Of a stretch of DNA of 64,000 nucleotides, positions 26,316-36,121 are shown piece after piece. The notes beneath the pieces were generated by a model that was not told the origin of the DNA, made no database searches, and saw nothing but the letters and a program-made list of their open reading frames with translations. The translations under genes were made by a program, and so were the position numbers. This stretch comes from Ethanoligenens sp047722935 (GTDB taxonomy: Bacteria; Bacillota; Clostridia; Oscillospirales; Ethanoligenentaceae), in contig JBDNZS010000004.1 of NCBI GenBank assembly GCA_047722935.1, forward strand, positions 1 through 64,000. Direction: 5' to 3'. How positions within the stretch are numbered: position 1 is the stretch's first letter; the number at the start of each line of letters is the position of its first letter.

Positions 26316-28931
26316 TTACGTGTCATTCTTCGCAATGTGGCAAAGCTCAAACAGCAGATTGAGTGCCTCGATGGGGGCAAGTGTGTTCGCATCAATTCCA
26401 CGAAGCCTTGCCAGCACGTCTTCCGCTTTCGGGTTGATCAGCGCCATCTGCGTAGGCGCGGCTTCGGCGGCAGCTTTCTTGCGCACCCCGGGTGCGGAAA
26501 CCGGACGGCCTTCCTCCAGCTCACGCAAAATCTCCCGTGCGCGGGCAACTACCCGGTCGGGGATGCCGGCCAGCTTGGCGACTTCAATGCCATAGCTGTC
26601 ATCCGCCCCGCCGGGGATGATACGGCGTAGAAACGTCAGCTCCTCGCCATGTTTTTTCACTGCCACGCTGTAGTTGCGCACGCCGGGCAGCAGGTCTTCG
26701 AGTGCGGTCAGCTCGTGGTAATGCGTGGCAAAAAGTGTTTTTGCACCGCACCGTTTCACATCGGCCACGTATTCCACCACCGCGCGGGCGATGCTCATAC
26801 CGTCGAACGTAGACGTGCCGCGCCCGATCTCATCCAGCAGAAGCAGGCTGTCTTTGGTGGCGTTTTCAAGGATACCCGCCACCTCGTTCATCTCCACCAT
26901 GAAGGTAGACTGCCCGGACGCCAGATCGTCCGACGCGCCCACGCGGGTGAAAATGCTGTCCACCACGCCGATGTGCGCCGCCGATGCGGGGACAAAACTG
27001 CCGATTTGCGCCATGAGTGCAATAAGTGCCACCTGCCGCATATAGGTGGATTTACCCGCCATATTGGGGCCGGTAATAATAGCGACCCGTTCATCGCGCA
27101 TATCCAGTTCGGTGTCGTTGGGAACGAACGGCACGTCGGTCAAAATAGCCTCCACTACCGGGTGCCGTCCGTCTTTGATGGAGATGCGCCCATCAATGCC
27201 AAGCTCCGGACGGCAGTAATGGTTCATCGCCGCCACATGCGCGAACGAGCAAAGCACATCCAGCCCGGCCAGTGCCGAAGCCGTGGACTGGATGCGGTGC
27301 AGCTGCTCCGCCACATGCCGGCGCACGCTGTCGAACACCTCGTATTCCAATTGCACCACGCGCTCCTGTGCGCCCAGCACCTTGCCCTCCAGTTCTTTGA
27401 GCTCCTGCGTAATATATCGCTCACAGTTGGTCAGTGTTTGCTTGCGGATATATGTATCCGGCACCTGGTCAATGTACGACTTAGTCACTTCGATGTAATA
27501 GCCAAAGACGCGGTTATAGCCGATTTTCAGGTTTTTAATACCGGTTTTTTCTTTTTCCCGCGCCTCAATCTGGGCAAGAAAGCCTTTGCCGCCGCGCATG
27601 ATCTCACGCAGGCTGTCAATCTCTTCATGATAGCCGGGGCGGATCATGCCGCCCTCCCGCACGGAAATAGGTGGGTCTTCCTCAATGGCTGCGGTAATCA
27701 GCTCATACAAATCAGGCAGCGGGTCGATGTTCCGCGTAATATCCGTGAGCAGCCGCGCCTTGCAGGGGGCAATGTGGGCTTTCAGTCCCGGCAGCCGCTC
27801 GATGGTCTCAGACAGCGCACGCAGTTCCCGGGCATTGGCTGTGCCGTAAACAATGCGGGTCATCAGGCGCTCCAGGTCATGCACGCCGCTCAGTGCGTCC
27901 ATCACGTCCTCGCGCAGGACCGCATTGCCAAACAGTTCATCCACCGCCGCCAGCCGGCGGGTGATGGGACCGGGGCGCAGCAGCGGCTGTTCGATCCAAG
28001 CGCGCAGCAGGCGTTTGCCCATCGCGGTGTTGGTGCGGTCGAGTACCCAAAGCAAGGTGCCGCGCTTTTCCCGTCCGCGCAGTGTCTCACAAAGTTCCAG
28101 ATTGCGTCTTGTCACCAAACCAAGCCGCATAAACTGCGCGTCGCTGTAGACTTCCAGCTGGTTGATGCGTTCCAATCCCGTGATCTGCGTCTGCCGCAGG
28201 TAGGCAAGCAATGCGTTGAGCGCGCGAACAACCGCGGGCTTGTCCGCCAATTCCAGTGCCGCCGCATCCGGCTTGCCAAATTGTGCACAAATCGGGACAG
28301 CATCGGCGGAAAATGCTTCGTCCGCGGGCTGCCCGACCGCCGCACCCAACCGTTCCCGAATGAACCGTTCCACATCCGCAAGCGCCAGCGCACCGCTGTT
28401 GAGCAGCACCTCACTGGGCGCAAAACGCCCCAGTTCACCGGTCAGTTTCACACCCAATTCTTCGCCGGTGAGCAGAGTGGCATGGACTTCGCCGGTGGAC
28501 ACATCCGCAAACGCCACCCCTGCCTGCCCGTCCTGCACACAGACCCCGGCAAGGTAGTTGTTGCGCGATTCATCGAGCATACTGCCCTCAATGACGGTGC
28601 CCGGGGTCACCACACGCACAATTTCGCGTTTCACCAGCCCTTTTGCCAGCTTGGGGTCCTCGGCCTGCTCGCAGATAGCGACTTTATACCCTTTTTCCAC
28701 CAGGCGGGCAATATAGTTTTCACAACTATGATAGGGTATGCCGCACATTGGGGCACGTTCCTCCATGCCGCAGTCTTTGCCGGTGAGGGTCAGCTCCAGC
28801 TCGCGGGAAGCCAGCTTGGCGTCGTCAAAGAACATTTCATAAAAATCGCCCAGACGAAAAAATAAAATTTCGTCCTTATGCTGTTCTTTCACCGCCTTGT
28901 ACTGTCGCATCATCGGTGTCATTTCGGCCAT
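26316..28931 (-). CDS. mutS: DNA mismatch repair protein MutS
   Basis: 871 residues. The mismatch-recognition domain shows FFRLGDFYEMFFDDA (Phe-x-Glu variant GDFYEMF, about residues 25-39). Connector, lever and clamp domains follow. The C-terminal ABC-type ATPase has ITGPNMAGKSTYMRQVA (Walker A), LLLLDEIGRGTSTFDG (Walker B/D-loop) and FATHYHELTAL. The ATG at 28931 has CGGAGGAATATCC upstream; the longer frame to 29006 overlaps the ylbF-like gene and is not supported. Confidence 0.98.
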   Translation of the reverse strand: MAEMTPMMRQYKAVKEQHKDEILFFRLGDFYEMFFDDAKLASRELELTLTGKDCGMEERAPMCGIPYHSCENYIARLVEKGYKVAICEQAEDPKLAKGLVKREIVRVVTPGTVIEGSMLDESRNNYLAGVCVQDGQAGVAFADVSTGEVHATLLTGEELGVKLTGELGRFAPSEVLLNSGALALADVERFIRERLGAAVGQPADEAFSADAVPICAQFGKPDAAALELADKPAVVRALNALLAYLRQTQITGLERINQLEVYSDAQFMRLGLVTRRNLELCETLRGREKRGTLLWVLDRTNTAMGKRLLRAWIEQPLLRPGPITRRLAAVDELFGNAVLREDVMDALSGVHDLERLMTRIVYGTANARELRALSETIERLPGLKAHIAPCKARLLTDITRNIDPLPDLYELITAAIEEDPPISVREGGMIRPGYHEEIDSLREIMRGGKGFLAQIEAREKEKTGIKNLKIGYNRVFGYYIEVTKSYIDQVPDTYIRKQTLTNCERYITQELKELEGKVLGAQERVVQLEYEVFDSVRRHVAEQLHRIQSTASALAGLDVLCSFAHVAAMNHYCRPELGIDGRISIKDGRHPVVEAILTDVPFVPNDTELDMRDERVAIITGPNMAGKSTYMRQVALIALMAQIGSFVPASAAHIGVVDSIFTRVGASDDLASGQSTFMVEMNEVAGILENATKDSLLLLDEIGRGTSTFDGMSIARAVVEYVADVKRCGAKTLFATHYHELTALEDLLPGVRNYSVAVKKHGEELTFLRRIIPGGADDSYGIEVAKLAGIPDRVVARAREILRELEEGRPVSAPGVRKKAAAEAAPTQMALINPKAEDVLARLRGIDANTLAPIEALNLLFELCHIAKNDT

Positions 28932-28966
28932 GGATATTCCTCCGTTTTCTGGTTCAAGCCCGCTGT

Positions 28967-29347
28967 TCAGTGGCAGCCGGAGCAGTGGTCGCATCCGCCG
29001 GAACAATCCACTTCCCCGCTCACGGCACGCTGAATCATGTTATTGATCTGCATCAACAACTCATTCAGCTCATTCTGCGCGGTATGCAGTTCCGTCATCA
29101 GCGGATATGCCATCAGCTCGTCATAATCCGTCGCCAGTTTTTTCTGCATCTCCATCAACTCGCTCCGGTCTTCCGGCGGCTGTTTGATAGATTCCGTCAG
29201 CGTCGCTTTCCGGACGTTCCACGCTCGGATCTTGCCTTGCAGCTCCCAATCGGTCTCGACCGCCGCACGTGCCGCCTGAAGCCGCACACAACGCGGGTCC
29301 TGTGTGATCGTCTCAATCAGCTCTTTTGCTTTTTCAATGGCATCCAT
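28967..29347 (-). CDS. YlbF/YmcA-family regulator with Cys-rich tail
   Basis: 126 residues, all-helical (MDAIEKAKELIETITQDPR at the N-terminus), ending in a Cys/Gly/His-rich tail (DCSGGCDHCSGCH). In Bacillus, YmcA, YlbF and YaaT form a complex carrying Fe-S clusters that promotes RNase Y-dependent processing and development. The gene fills exactly the miaB-ymcA-mutS position. Whether this copy corresponds to YmcA or YlbF cannot be decided; the tail cysteines suggest cluster binding. Confidence 0.85.
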   Translation of the reverse strand: MDAIEKAKELIETITQDPRCVRLQAARAAVETDWELQGKIRAWNVRKATLTESIKQPPEDRSELMEMQKKLATDYDELMAYPLMTELHTAQNELNELLMQINNMIQRAVSGEVDCSGGCDHCSGCH

Positions 29348-30751
29348 TCAGTTCCTCTCCTCTACAGGTACAGTTTGCGGCGTGCCGTACAGGGTCACGC
29401 CCTTTACTTGCGTAAATTCCACATTGTAAAATTTACCGGGTTCGTCCGCCGGAAATGAGACGGTCACGCCGCTGTCAGTGTGACCGGTCGCTGTATCGTC
29501 CTGCACACGCTCTGCCAACACGCGTTCCGTTTTGCCCACGTAGTCGTTGAGGAACGCACGGCTTTTTTCTCCCTGCACGCGCAGCAGTTCTTCAAACCAG
29601 CGTGCCTTTTCCCCATGCGGCACGGGGTCGGGCATCGTTTCCGCCGGCGTTCCTTTGCGCTTGGAATACAGAAATGTGTACAGGTTTGCAAACCCGACTT
29701 CCTCCACCAGCGCGAGCGTCTGGCGGAAATCTTCCTCCGTTTCACCCGGAAACCCGACGATCACGTCGCTGGTCAGGCACAGACCCGGAATCACCTGCCT
29801 GGCATAGGCAACCAGTTCCCGATATTGTGCGGCGGTATACCGGCGGTTCATCTGCCGAAGCACTCGGTCGCTGCCGGATTGAAACGGCAGGTGAAGCCTG
29901 CAGGAAATCTTCGGGTTGGCCGCAATGGTGTCAAACAAGCGGTGAGACGCGTCTTTGGGATGCGAAGTCATAAAATGCAGGCGGAACTCCCCGGGCAGAG
30001 CCGCGATTTCAGCAAGCAGCCGGGAGAAATCCCAGCCGTTCTGCAAATCCCTCCCGTAGGAGTTGACATTCTGCCCAAGCAACGTAATTTCCTTGCAACC
30101 TGTTGCTATCAATTCCGTCGCTTCCCGCAGCACCTGCTCCGGCGCGCGCGAGTGTTCCCTGCCCCGCACATACGGCACGATGCAATAGGTGCAGAAATTG
30201 TTGCACCCATGCATAACCGGCAGCCACGCGGTGTATGCGCTGTCCCGCCGCACGGGCACGCCTTCAACCACGCCGTTCTGTTCTTCCATGTCAAACACCC
30301 GCCCGTTTTCAGCCAGTGTGCGCCACAGCAGTTCCGGGAAACGCGGCAGCGCCCCCGTGCCAAACACCAAATTGACATAGGGATAGCTTTGCCTGATTTT
30401 CTGCGCAACATGCGCTTCCTGCATCATACAGCCGCAGAGCGCGATCACCATGTCTTGTTTTTGCGCCTTGATTCCCTTCAAAGCACCCACATTACCCAGC
30501 ACACGTTGCTCGGCGTGTTCACGCACCGCGCAGGTGTTGAACAACACAAGATCGGCATCCCTGGGGCTGTCGGTAAACGTATAGCCCATCTGTTCGAGCA
30601 TTCCGCTCAGTTTCTCGCTGTCGCTCACATTCTGCTGGCAGCCGTAGGTGCGCACATACGCCTTTTTCTCCGCCGCCCCCCACAGGCCGCGCACACGCAG
30701 GGCATATTGCCGCTGCGTTTCCCAGTTGATCTCGGGGTTTGCCTCCCGCAA
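29348..30751 (-). CDS. miaB: tRNA-2-methylthio-N6-dimethylallyladenosine synthase
   Basis: 467 residues. Radical-SAM methylthiotransferase that adds a methylthio group to i6A37 made by MiaA. The N-terminal UPF0004 domain has VRTYGCQQNVSDSE, NTCAVREHAEQR and CGCMMQE with three cluster cysteines. The radical-SAM core has HGCNNFCTYCIVPYVRGRE (CxxxCxxC), and a C-terminal TRAM domain follows. The start is TTG at 30751 with GGAGGG about 8 nt upstream. One base separates it from the ylbF-like gene. Confidence 0.97.
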   Translation of the reverse strand: MREANPEINWETQRQYALRVRGLWGAAEKKAYVRTYGCQQNVSDSEKLSGMLEQMGYTFTDSPRDADLVLFNTCAVREHAEQRVLGNVGALKGIKAQKQDMVIALCGCMMQEAHVAQKIRQSYPYVNLVFGTGALPRFPELLWRTLAENGRVFDMEEQNGVVEGVPVRRDSAYTAWLPVMHGCNNFCTYCIVPYVRGREHSRAPEQVLREATELIATGCKEITLLGQNVNSYGRDLQNGWDFSRLLAEIAALPGEFRLHFMTSHPKDASHRLFDTIAANPKISCRLHLPFQSGSDRVLRQMNRRYTAAQYRELVAYARQVIPGLCLTSDVIVGFPGETEEDFRQTLALVEEVGFANLYTFLYSKRKGTPAETMPDPVPHGEKARWFEELLRVQGEKSRAFLNDYVGKTERVLAERVQDDTATGHTDSGVTVSFPADEPGKFYNVEFTQVKGVTLYGTPQTVPVEERN

Positions 30752-30808
30752 ATGTTTTCCCTCCCATAATGTGGTTTTATCACACCGCCCATGTGTGTTC
30801 CTTGGTTT

Positions 30809-31732
30809 TTAATGAAACGTATGGAATACTCCGCCCACGTCAGAGGTCACACAGTCTTTTCCATTCCGCTTGCTGTGATACATGAGGAGGTCCGCACGGC
30901 CGATCAGCGAGTTGGACGTATCGTCTTCCTTCGCCATGGTCACGCCTATAGACACCGTGGCCGAAACCAGTTCATCTTTTACCCGTACCACCGCATGATT
31001 GATCAGATCGCGCACCCGCTTCGCAACAGCTTCCATATCTGTTTCGTTCTCCACCGCATAGATACCGATAAATTCCTCTCCGCCCCATCTGCCCACAATA
31101 TCGCTGTTGCGCATCGAACGAATCAGGTTAGCTGACACACTGGTCAACACACGGTCACCCGTCATATGCCCGTACTGGTCATTGATCTTTTTGAAATTAT
31201 CAAGATCGACAAACAACACGCAGAACTTTTTCCCATGGCGAGCCAAACGGAGCTGCCGGTCATGAAGCGCGCTTTCCAGACTGCGGCGATTGGGCAGATT
31301 GGTGAGGATATCCGTCATGGCAAGGTTTAAAAGCACCTCGCCTTCCTGTCTGTTAAAATCCTGCATCAGATCGTCTGTAAAAATCTGCGCCACACCAATA
31401 AATTGCTTCTGCTCATAAACCGGCAATACTTTTTCCCAAATCAGGACCTTTCGACCCTGTTTGTTCCATAAAAAAGCCCGAAATGTACGAATCTGCTCGT
31501 CCTGCAATGTTTTTTGAATAAGATTGGCCTGATCTTCATCCCTTACGCCATATCGTTCAACCAAAAGCATGTACAGGCTGCTGTAAGGGCGATGCATCGC
31601 TTCTTCCCTTGCATATCCTGTGATACGCTGCGCTGCATCGTTCCATAAAAGAACATTGCCCTGCAAATCGACAAAACAAACGCCATATGTGAAACTTGCA
31701 AAAATATTATAGCTGATTTGCTCCTGATTCAT
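30809..31732 (-). CDS. PAS-GGDEF diguanylate cyclase
   Basis: 307 residues, soluble. An N-terminal PAS domain (about 10-120: YNIFASFTYGVCFVDLQGNV, LLWNDAAQRITGYAREE) is followed by a GGDEF domain with active-site GGEEF (GRWGGEEFIGIYAVENE). An intact RxxD product-inhibition I-site (RNSD) lies five residues before it, so it should make c-di-GMP and be feedback-inhibited. GGAGAGATAGG precedes the ATG. It lies 40 nt after an HD-domain gene and just upstream of miaB, all on one strand. Confidence 0.93.
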   Translation of the reverse strand: MNQEQISYNIFASFTYGVCFVDLQGNVLLWNDAAQRITGYAREEAMHRPYSSLYMLLVERYGVRDEDQANLIQKTLQDEQIRTFRAFLWNKQGRKVLIWEKVLPVYEQKQFIGVAQIFTDDLMQDFNRQEGEVLLNLAMTDILTNLPNRRSLESALHDRQLRLARHGKKFCVLFVDLDNFKKINDQYGHMTGDRVLTSVSANLIRSMRNSDIVGRWGGEEFIGIYAVENETDMEAVAKRVRDLINHAVVRVKDELVSATVSIGVTMAKEDDTSNSLIGRADLLMYHSKRNGKDCVTSDVGGVFHTFH

Positions 31733-31772
31733 CCTATCTCTCCGCGCATTCTGCCAAATCCACTCCGCCGTA

Positions 31773-32279
31773 TCATTGCTCCACTATGCCAAAAAGGTTC
31801 ACCAGCAATTGCTTGCCTTTTTGGGTACGAAAATATTTCTTACCGATTGAGGCCGCCGCCTCTCCCGAAAGACCGTCTTCTTCGATGTTGACGAGGAAAT
31901 CCGCTTCAATCAGCGCTTGAAAATCCGCACCGTCTATTTTTGTGTAACTATGGTGGTGCCCCACCAGATAGCAAACGCGCGCAGCCAAAGGAGCCGGCGC
32001 ATCCAGAGTACTCAAAATCGTGCGCGCCACCGGCGGGCCTTCCAACTCTTGAAATTCACCTGCGGAAGAATGGTGTTTTTGCTCTGCGTTGTGGATACCA
32101 ATATCGTGCAGCACTGCGGCAGTGAGCAGCGATTCACGCTCAAAGGTCGGCAGCTGCCCGCCAATGATCAGTGCATAGCCGAACACCTTGAGTGCGTGGC
32201 CGATACGGCGGGTATCCGACCCATTGTATGCCGTCATATGGTATAGCACATCGGCTATAAAAGCATTAAAATCATCCAT
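31773..32279 (-). CDS. HD-domain phosphohydrolase-like protein
   Basis: 168 residues. The HD-superfamily metal-binding pattern is visible: RRIGHALKVFGYA, TAAVLHDIGIHNAEQKHH and YLVGHHHSYTKI. These proteins hydrolyse phosphate esters of nucleotides or similar compounds; the substrate is not predictable. It is first in a cluster with the diguanylate cyclase and has GGAGGGACTTGCA before its ATG. A good promoter lies at 32419-32446. Confidence 0.85.
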   Translation of the reverse strand: MDDFNAFIADVLYHMTAYNGSDTRRIGHALKVFGYALIIGGQLPTFERESLLTAAVLHDIGIHNAEQKHHSSAGEFQELEGPPVARTILSTLDAPAPLAARVCYLVGHHHSYTKIDGADFQALIEADFLVNIEEDGLSGEAAASIGKKYFRTQKGKQLLVNLFGIVEQ

Positions 32280-32418
32280 TGCAAGTCCCTCCGGTTATCG
32301 TCTGGGCCGCCCGCTGCATCCATACGGGTGGTGTCGTAAGCTCCATATCTGTGCATTTCCGCATTGCAAAAAGGAAAACACACAAACCGTGTTTGTTTTC
32401 TATGTTTGTACTATAATC

Positions 32419-32446
32419 ATTATAACCATTATTTTTCTGGGTGCAA
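32419..32446 (-). promoter_or_regulatory. Promoter of the HD-domain/diguanylate cyclase cluster
   Basis: Minus strand TTGCAC (32441-32446), 16-nt spacer, perfect TATAAT (32419-32424); transcription start near 32412, leader about 130 nt. It is divergent from the Rrf2 promoter 70-90 nt away and may also feed the housekeeping array downstream. Confidence 0.6.
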
Positions 32447-32512
32447 GCCCTTAGCGGGAGCATTCCTTTTGCCTCTTTTTAGTAAAAAGGATAAAATAAT
32501 TGATGAGATGGC

Positions 32513-32540
32513 TTGACACAGCTCACAAAAGATATATACT
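32513..32540 (+). promoter_or_regulatory. Promoter of the Rrf2-ridA-cysK cluster
   Basis: TTGACA (32513-32518), 16-nt spacer, TATACT (32535-32540). A second -10-like TATAAT lies at 32546-32551. Confidence 0.75.
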
Positions 32541-32551
32541 AAACATATAAT

Positions 32552-32568
32552 CTTACTAATGAAGTAAG
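32552..32568 (+). promoter_or_regulatory. Candidate Rrf2 operator (perfect inverted repeat)
   Basis: CTTACT-AATGA-AGTAAG, a perfect 6-bp dyad with a 5-nt centre, placed just downstream of the -10 boxes and overlapping the ribosome-site region of the Rrf2 gene. Position and symmetry suggest negative autoregulation. Confidence 0.5.
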
Positions 32569-32578
32569 GGGAGACTTT

Positions 32579-33010
32579 ATGAAATTGTCCACCAAAGGGC
32601 GCTATGGTCTGCGCGCACTGCTGGATCTGGCTGTTCATGCTGACGGCAGCCATGTTTCACTGTACAATATCGCCGACAGGCAGCAGATTTCGGTCAACTA
32701 TCTGGAGCAGGTGTTTTCCCAATTGCGCAAGGCTGGTTTTGTGCGCAGTGTAAAAGGCGCGCAAGGCGGCTATGCGTTGGCGATGCAGCCACGAGAAATG
32801 ACTATCGGCGCCATCCTGCGTGTGCTGGAAGGCAGTCTGCATATCGCAACGGAAGAAATCTCTGGAGAAAATCCATTGCAGGACTGTATTAAAAAGTATG
32901 TGTGGGATCGCATCAATAATGGTATCGACCATGTAGTGGACTCCATTACGCTCGGTGACTTGGTAGAAGAATATCGCAGCGGGCAGGATTACACCATGTT
33001 CTATATCTAA
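32579..33010 (+). CDS. Rrf2-family transcriptional regulator (CymR/IscR type)
   Basis: 143 residues. Winged helix typical of Rrf2: MKLSTKGRYGLRALLDLAVH, IADRQQISVNYLEQVFSQLR and VKGAQGGYALA. The cluster-binding triad of IscR (three Cys near residues 92-104) is absent; only one Cys (QDCIKKYV) is present, so it resembles the cysteine-metabolism regulator CymR rather than Fe-S-sensing IscR. AAGGGGAGACTTT precedes the ATG. It heads a cluster with ridA and cysK. In Bacillus and Staphylococcus, CymR needs CysK as a partner, which fits this arrangement. Confidence 0.9.
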   Translation: MKLSTKGRYGLRALLDLAVHADGSHVSLYNIADRQQISVNYLEQVFSQLRKAGFVRSVKGAQGGYALAMQPREMTIGAILRVLEGSLHIATEEISGENPLQDCIKKYVWDRINNGIDHVVDSITLGDLVEEYRSGQDYTMFYI

Positions 33011-33061
33011 TCCGCTTAAGATGACGCTGGTACGAAATGCTTGACAGAAATGGGGCGAAAG

Positions 33062-33439
33062 ATGCCAAAACAGGAAATCACAACATCGCAAGCGCCCGCA
33101 GCCATTGGACCTTACGCGCAGGCTGTGCTGGCAGGCGGGCTTTTATTTTCTTCCGGACAGATTCCGGTCAATCCGGCGGACGGTACGGTGCCCGCATCAG
33201 TAGATGAGCAGGCGAAACAGGCGCTTATCAATCTCGGCGCCATATTGGAGCAAGCGGGTATTGGTTTTGCAGAGGTACTGAAGACTACCGTGTTCATCCG
33301 TCATATGGAGGATTTTGCAGCCATCAACGCCGTTTACGCTACTTTCTTCAAGGAACCCTATCCCGCGCGTTCGTGTGTGGAGGTTTCCGCTTTGCCCAAG
33401 GGTGTTCTTTTGGAGATTGAAGCCATCGCCGCATGTTGA
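33062..33439 (+). CDS. ridA: RidA-family enamine/imine deaminase
   Basis: 125 residues. Trimeric YjgF/YER057c/UK114 family enzyme that destroys reactive 2-aminoacrylate-type enamines released by PLP enzymes, including those acting on cysteine and serine. Hallmarks: APAAIGPYAQAVLAGGLLFSSGQIP, VFIRHMEDFAAIN, and YPARSCVEVSALPKGVLLEIEAIA with the conserved catalytic Arg. The ATG at 33062 follows GGGGCGAAAG. It lies between the Rrf2 regulator and cysK, so it plausibly protects against cysteine-pathway intermediates. Confidence 0.94.
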   Translation: MPKQEITTSQAPAAIGPYAQAVLAGGLLFSSGQIPVNPADGTVPASVDEQAKQALINLGAILEQAGIGFAEVLKTTVFIRHMEDFAAINAVYATFFKEPYPARSCVEVSALPKGVLLEIEAIAAC

Positions 33440-33517
33440 TTGCCTGCCAGACCAGAACAGTACATGATATGCTTGTTTTATTTACAATAGAAGAATCACT
33501 TTTGGAGGGAATATATC

Positions 33518-34453
<936 letters not shown>

Positions 34454-34474
34454 CAACGACCGGTGAAACCGATC

Positions 34475-34511
34475 AAAACGCGGATAACCAATGGTGTTAT
34501 CCGCGTTTTTT
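34475..34511 (+). terminator. Terminator downstream of cysK
   Basis: AAAACGCGGATAAC (34475-34488), 7-nt loop, GTTATCCGCGTTTT (34496-34509) with further T residues; perfect 14-bp stem. Confidence 0.92.
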
Positions 34512-34522
34512 CTATCCCTTTT

Positions 34523-35926
34523 TCACAGCATCCACAGCGGAATATATGCCACGCCGTCACGCACATCCAGCGTCTCCCGCGTAACGACCAGCCCGCCCAC
34601 ATGTGAAAAAATCCGGCAAAACGACTGTAGGGCACGCGGGCTTCCCGACCCGATATCCGTACCTGTCAGGAACTGCACCGGCAACAACCGCCCGCGCCGC
34701 TCCAAAACATAGAGTGCCTGTCCTTTCGCACCACGCCAGTACCAGATCTTTCCGCCGTTTTTCTCCGCATAGTCAAGCAACAGAGATAAAACCGCTTCCC
34801 GTCCGGCACGCGCATGTTCTTCGGGCGTGAACGTCTGCCGGCGAAGCAGTGCGTGCTTCATCCCGCAATCGCGCAGATAAAGCCGCTTATTCTTTCGCAG
34901 AACGCCGGAAATATTGGCCTTGTAATATTCACAGACATAGGCGATCCCATCATTCTCCAGCAGATGCAGATGGTTCATCACCGTCACGGTATTGAGCGAC
35001 AGATACTTTCCAATACCCGCATACGCCTGTTCGCGTCCCTCCAGCGAGGCAATATAATACAACAGTTTTTTGAGCTTTTCAGGAGATTTGATGGCGTAAT
35101 TACTCAAGATATCACCATACAGGCTGCGATCGATGATATCGTCAAACAGTTTTCGGTGCCATGCGGCCATATTCCGCGCCTCAAAATACCCCGGATATCC
35201 GCCGGCCAAAAGATATTGTTCCACGATATTCCGCTTGCCCGCCCGGAACGTCTCCAGTGCGGGCAGCTGTTCCAGCAAAGCGCGCGCATAATCTTCTGTT
35301 TGCTCAAACAAATCAAAATCCGGCAGCAGGCTTTTATAGGCGGCACAATCGAACTCCACCGTACGATACGCGCAATAAAACTCTAAAAATTGCGGCGCGC
35401 AAAGCGGTGGCACCGCAAACAGGCACGCCCTTTCCCGCAGCACTTCGCTCCCCGCAGGAAAAAGCAGCTGCGGCATCGGCGCAGCGACTATAAAATGGAA
35501 CTTCCATCCTTTTTCATGACATTTTTGCGCAAAAATCCGCCATCCACGCACATGATGTGCTTCGTCGATCAATACATAAACGGGCTGAGAAAACTGCTCC
35601 GGTTCCTCACGCAACACACCCGTACAATACGCCATCACCACATCCTGCGCATGCAGGTTATGGATAAACAAAGAGGGGTCATCACCGCTGAAAAACAGTA
35701 CCCGCCGCGGTGGAACTTTCAACCGCAGCAGATAATGCACTGTTTGATAAAGCAGCGTCGTTTTACCACAGCCGCGCGGTCCGGTCAGCCCGATCGTTTT
35801 CTCCCCCGCGATGTCTTTGACAATTTGTGCAAACTCGGCGCGTATGCGCCTAAATAAAAGGTCCGGCTCGACCCCGTCCCCTCTCCACCATGAATTGCAT
35901 GCATGAAGACAGTCTATCAACGTCAT
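34523..35926 (-). CDS. AAA ATPase with DUF4143-like C-terminus
   Basis: 467 residues. Walker A GLTGPRGCGKTTLLYQ (about 47-62), sensor segment VLFFSGDDPSLF, Walker B VYVLIDEAHHVRGW, then a C-terminal winged-helix/DUF4143-type region (YLSLNTVTVMNHLHLLENDG, VCEYYKANISGVLRKNKRLY, LRDCGM). This family is widespread in anaerobes, usually as solitary genes; its role is unknown. Transcribed from a strong promoter at 36050-36078 with a ~115-nt leader. It converges with cysK across the shared terminator region. Confidence 0.87.
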   Translation of the reverse strand: MTLIDCLHACNSWWRGDGVEPDLLFRRIRAEFAQIVKDIAGEKTIGLTGPRGCGKTTLLYQTVHYLLRLKVPPRRVLFFSGDDPSLFIHNLHAQDVVMAYCTGVLREEPEQFSQPVYVLIDEAHHVRGWRIFAQKCHEKGWKFHFIVAAPMPQLLFPAGSEVLRERACLFAVPPLCAPQFLEFYCAYRTVEFDCAAYKSLLPDFDLFEQTEDYARALLEQLPALETFRAGKRNIVEQYLLAGGYPGYFEARNMAAWHRKLFDDIIDRSLYGDILSNYAIKSPEKLKKLLYYIASLEGREQAYAGIGKYLSLNTVTVMNHLHLLENDGIAYVCEYYKANISGVLRKNKRLYLRDCGMKHALLRRQTFTPEEHARAGREAVLSLLLDYAEKNGGKIWYWRGAKGQALYVLERRGRLLPVQFLTGTDIGSGSPRALQSFCRIFSHVGGLVVTRETLDVRDGVAYIPLWML

Positions 35927-36049
35927 GCCGACACCCCGATATGTTTATTGATGTGGGCGGCCGCGGCGCGGAAACCCACCTGCCCGTCGTGTTTCACCTC
36001 GACGGCACACAGCGCAGACGTCATCGTCCGCGGGTATATTCCATCAGTC

Positions 36050-36078
36050 AATATAGCATATTCGTTCGGCACAGTCAA
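36050..36078 (-). promoter_or_regulatory. Promoter of the AAA ATPase gene
   Basis: Minus strand TTGACT (36073-36078), 17-nt spacer, TATATT (36050-36055). Its position inside a 69-codon open frame (35923-36132) argues that frame is not a gene. Confidence 0.65.
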
Positions 36079-36121
36079 CAAAACCCACCTAATAGCCGAC
36101 GATTGGCAAAACGGCCGTTTA

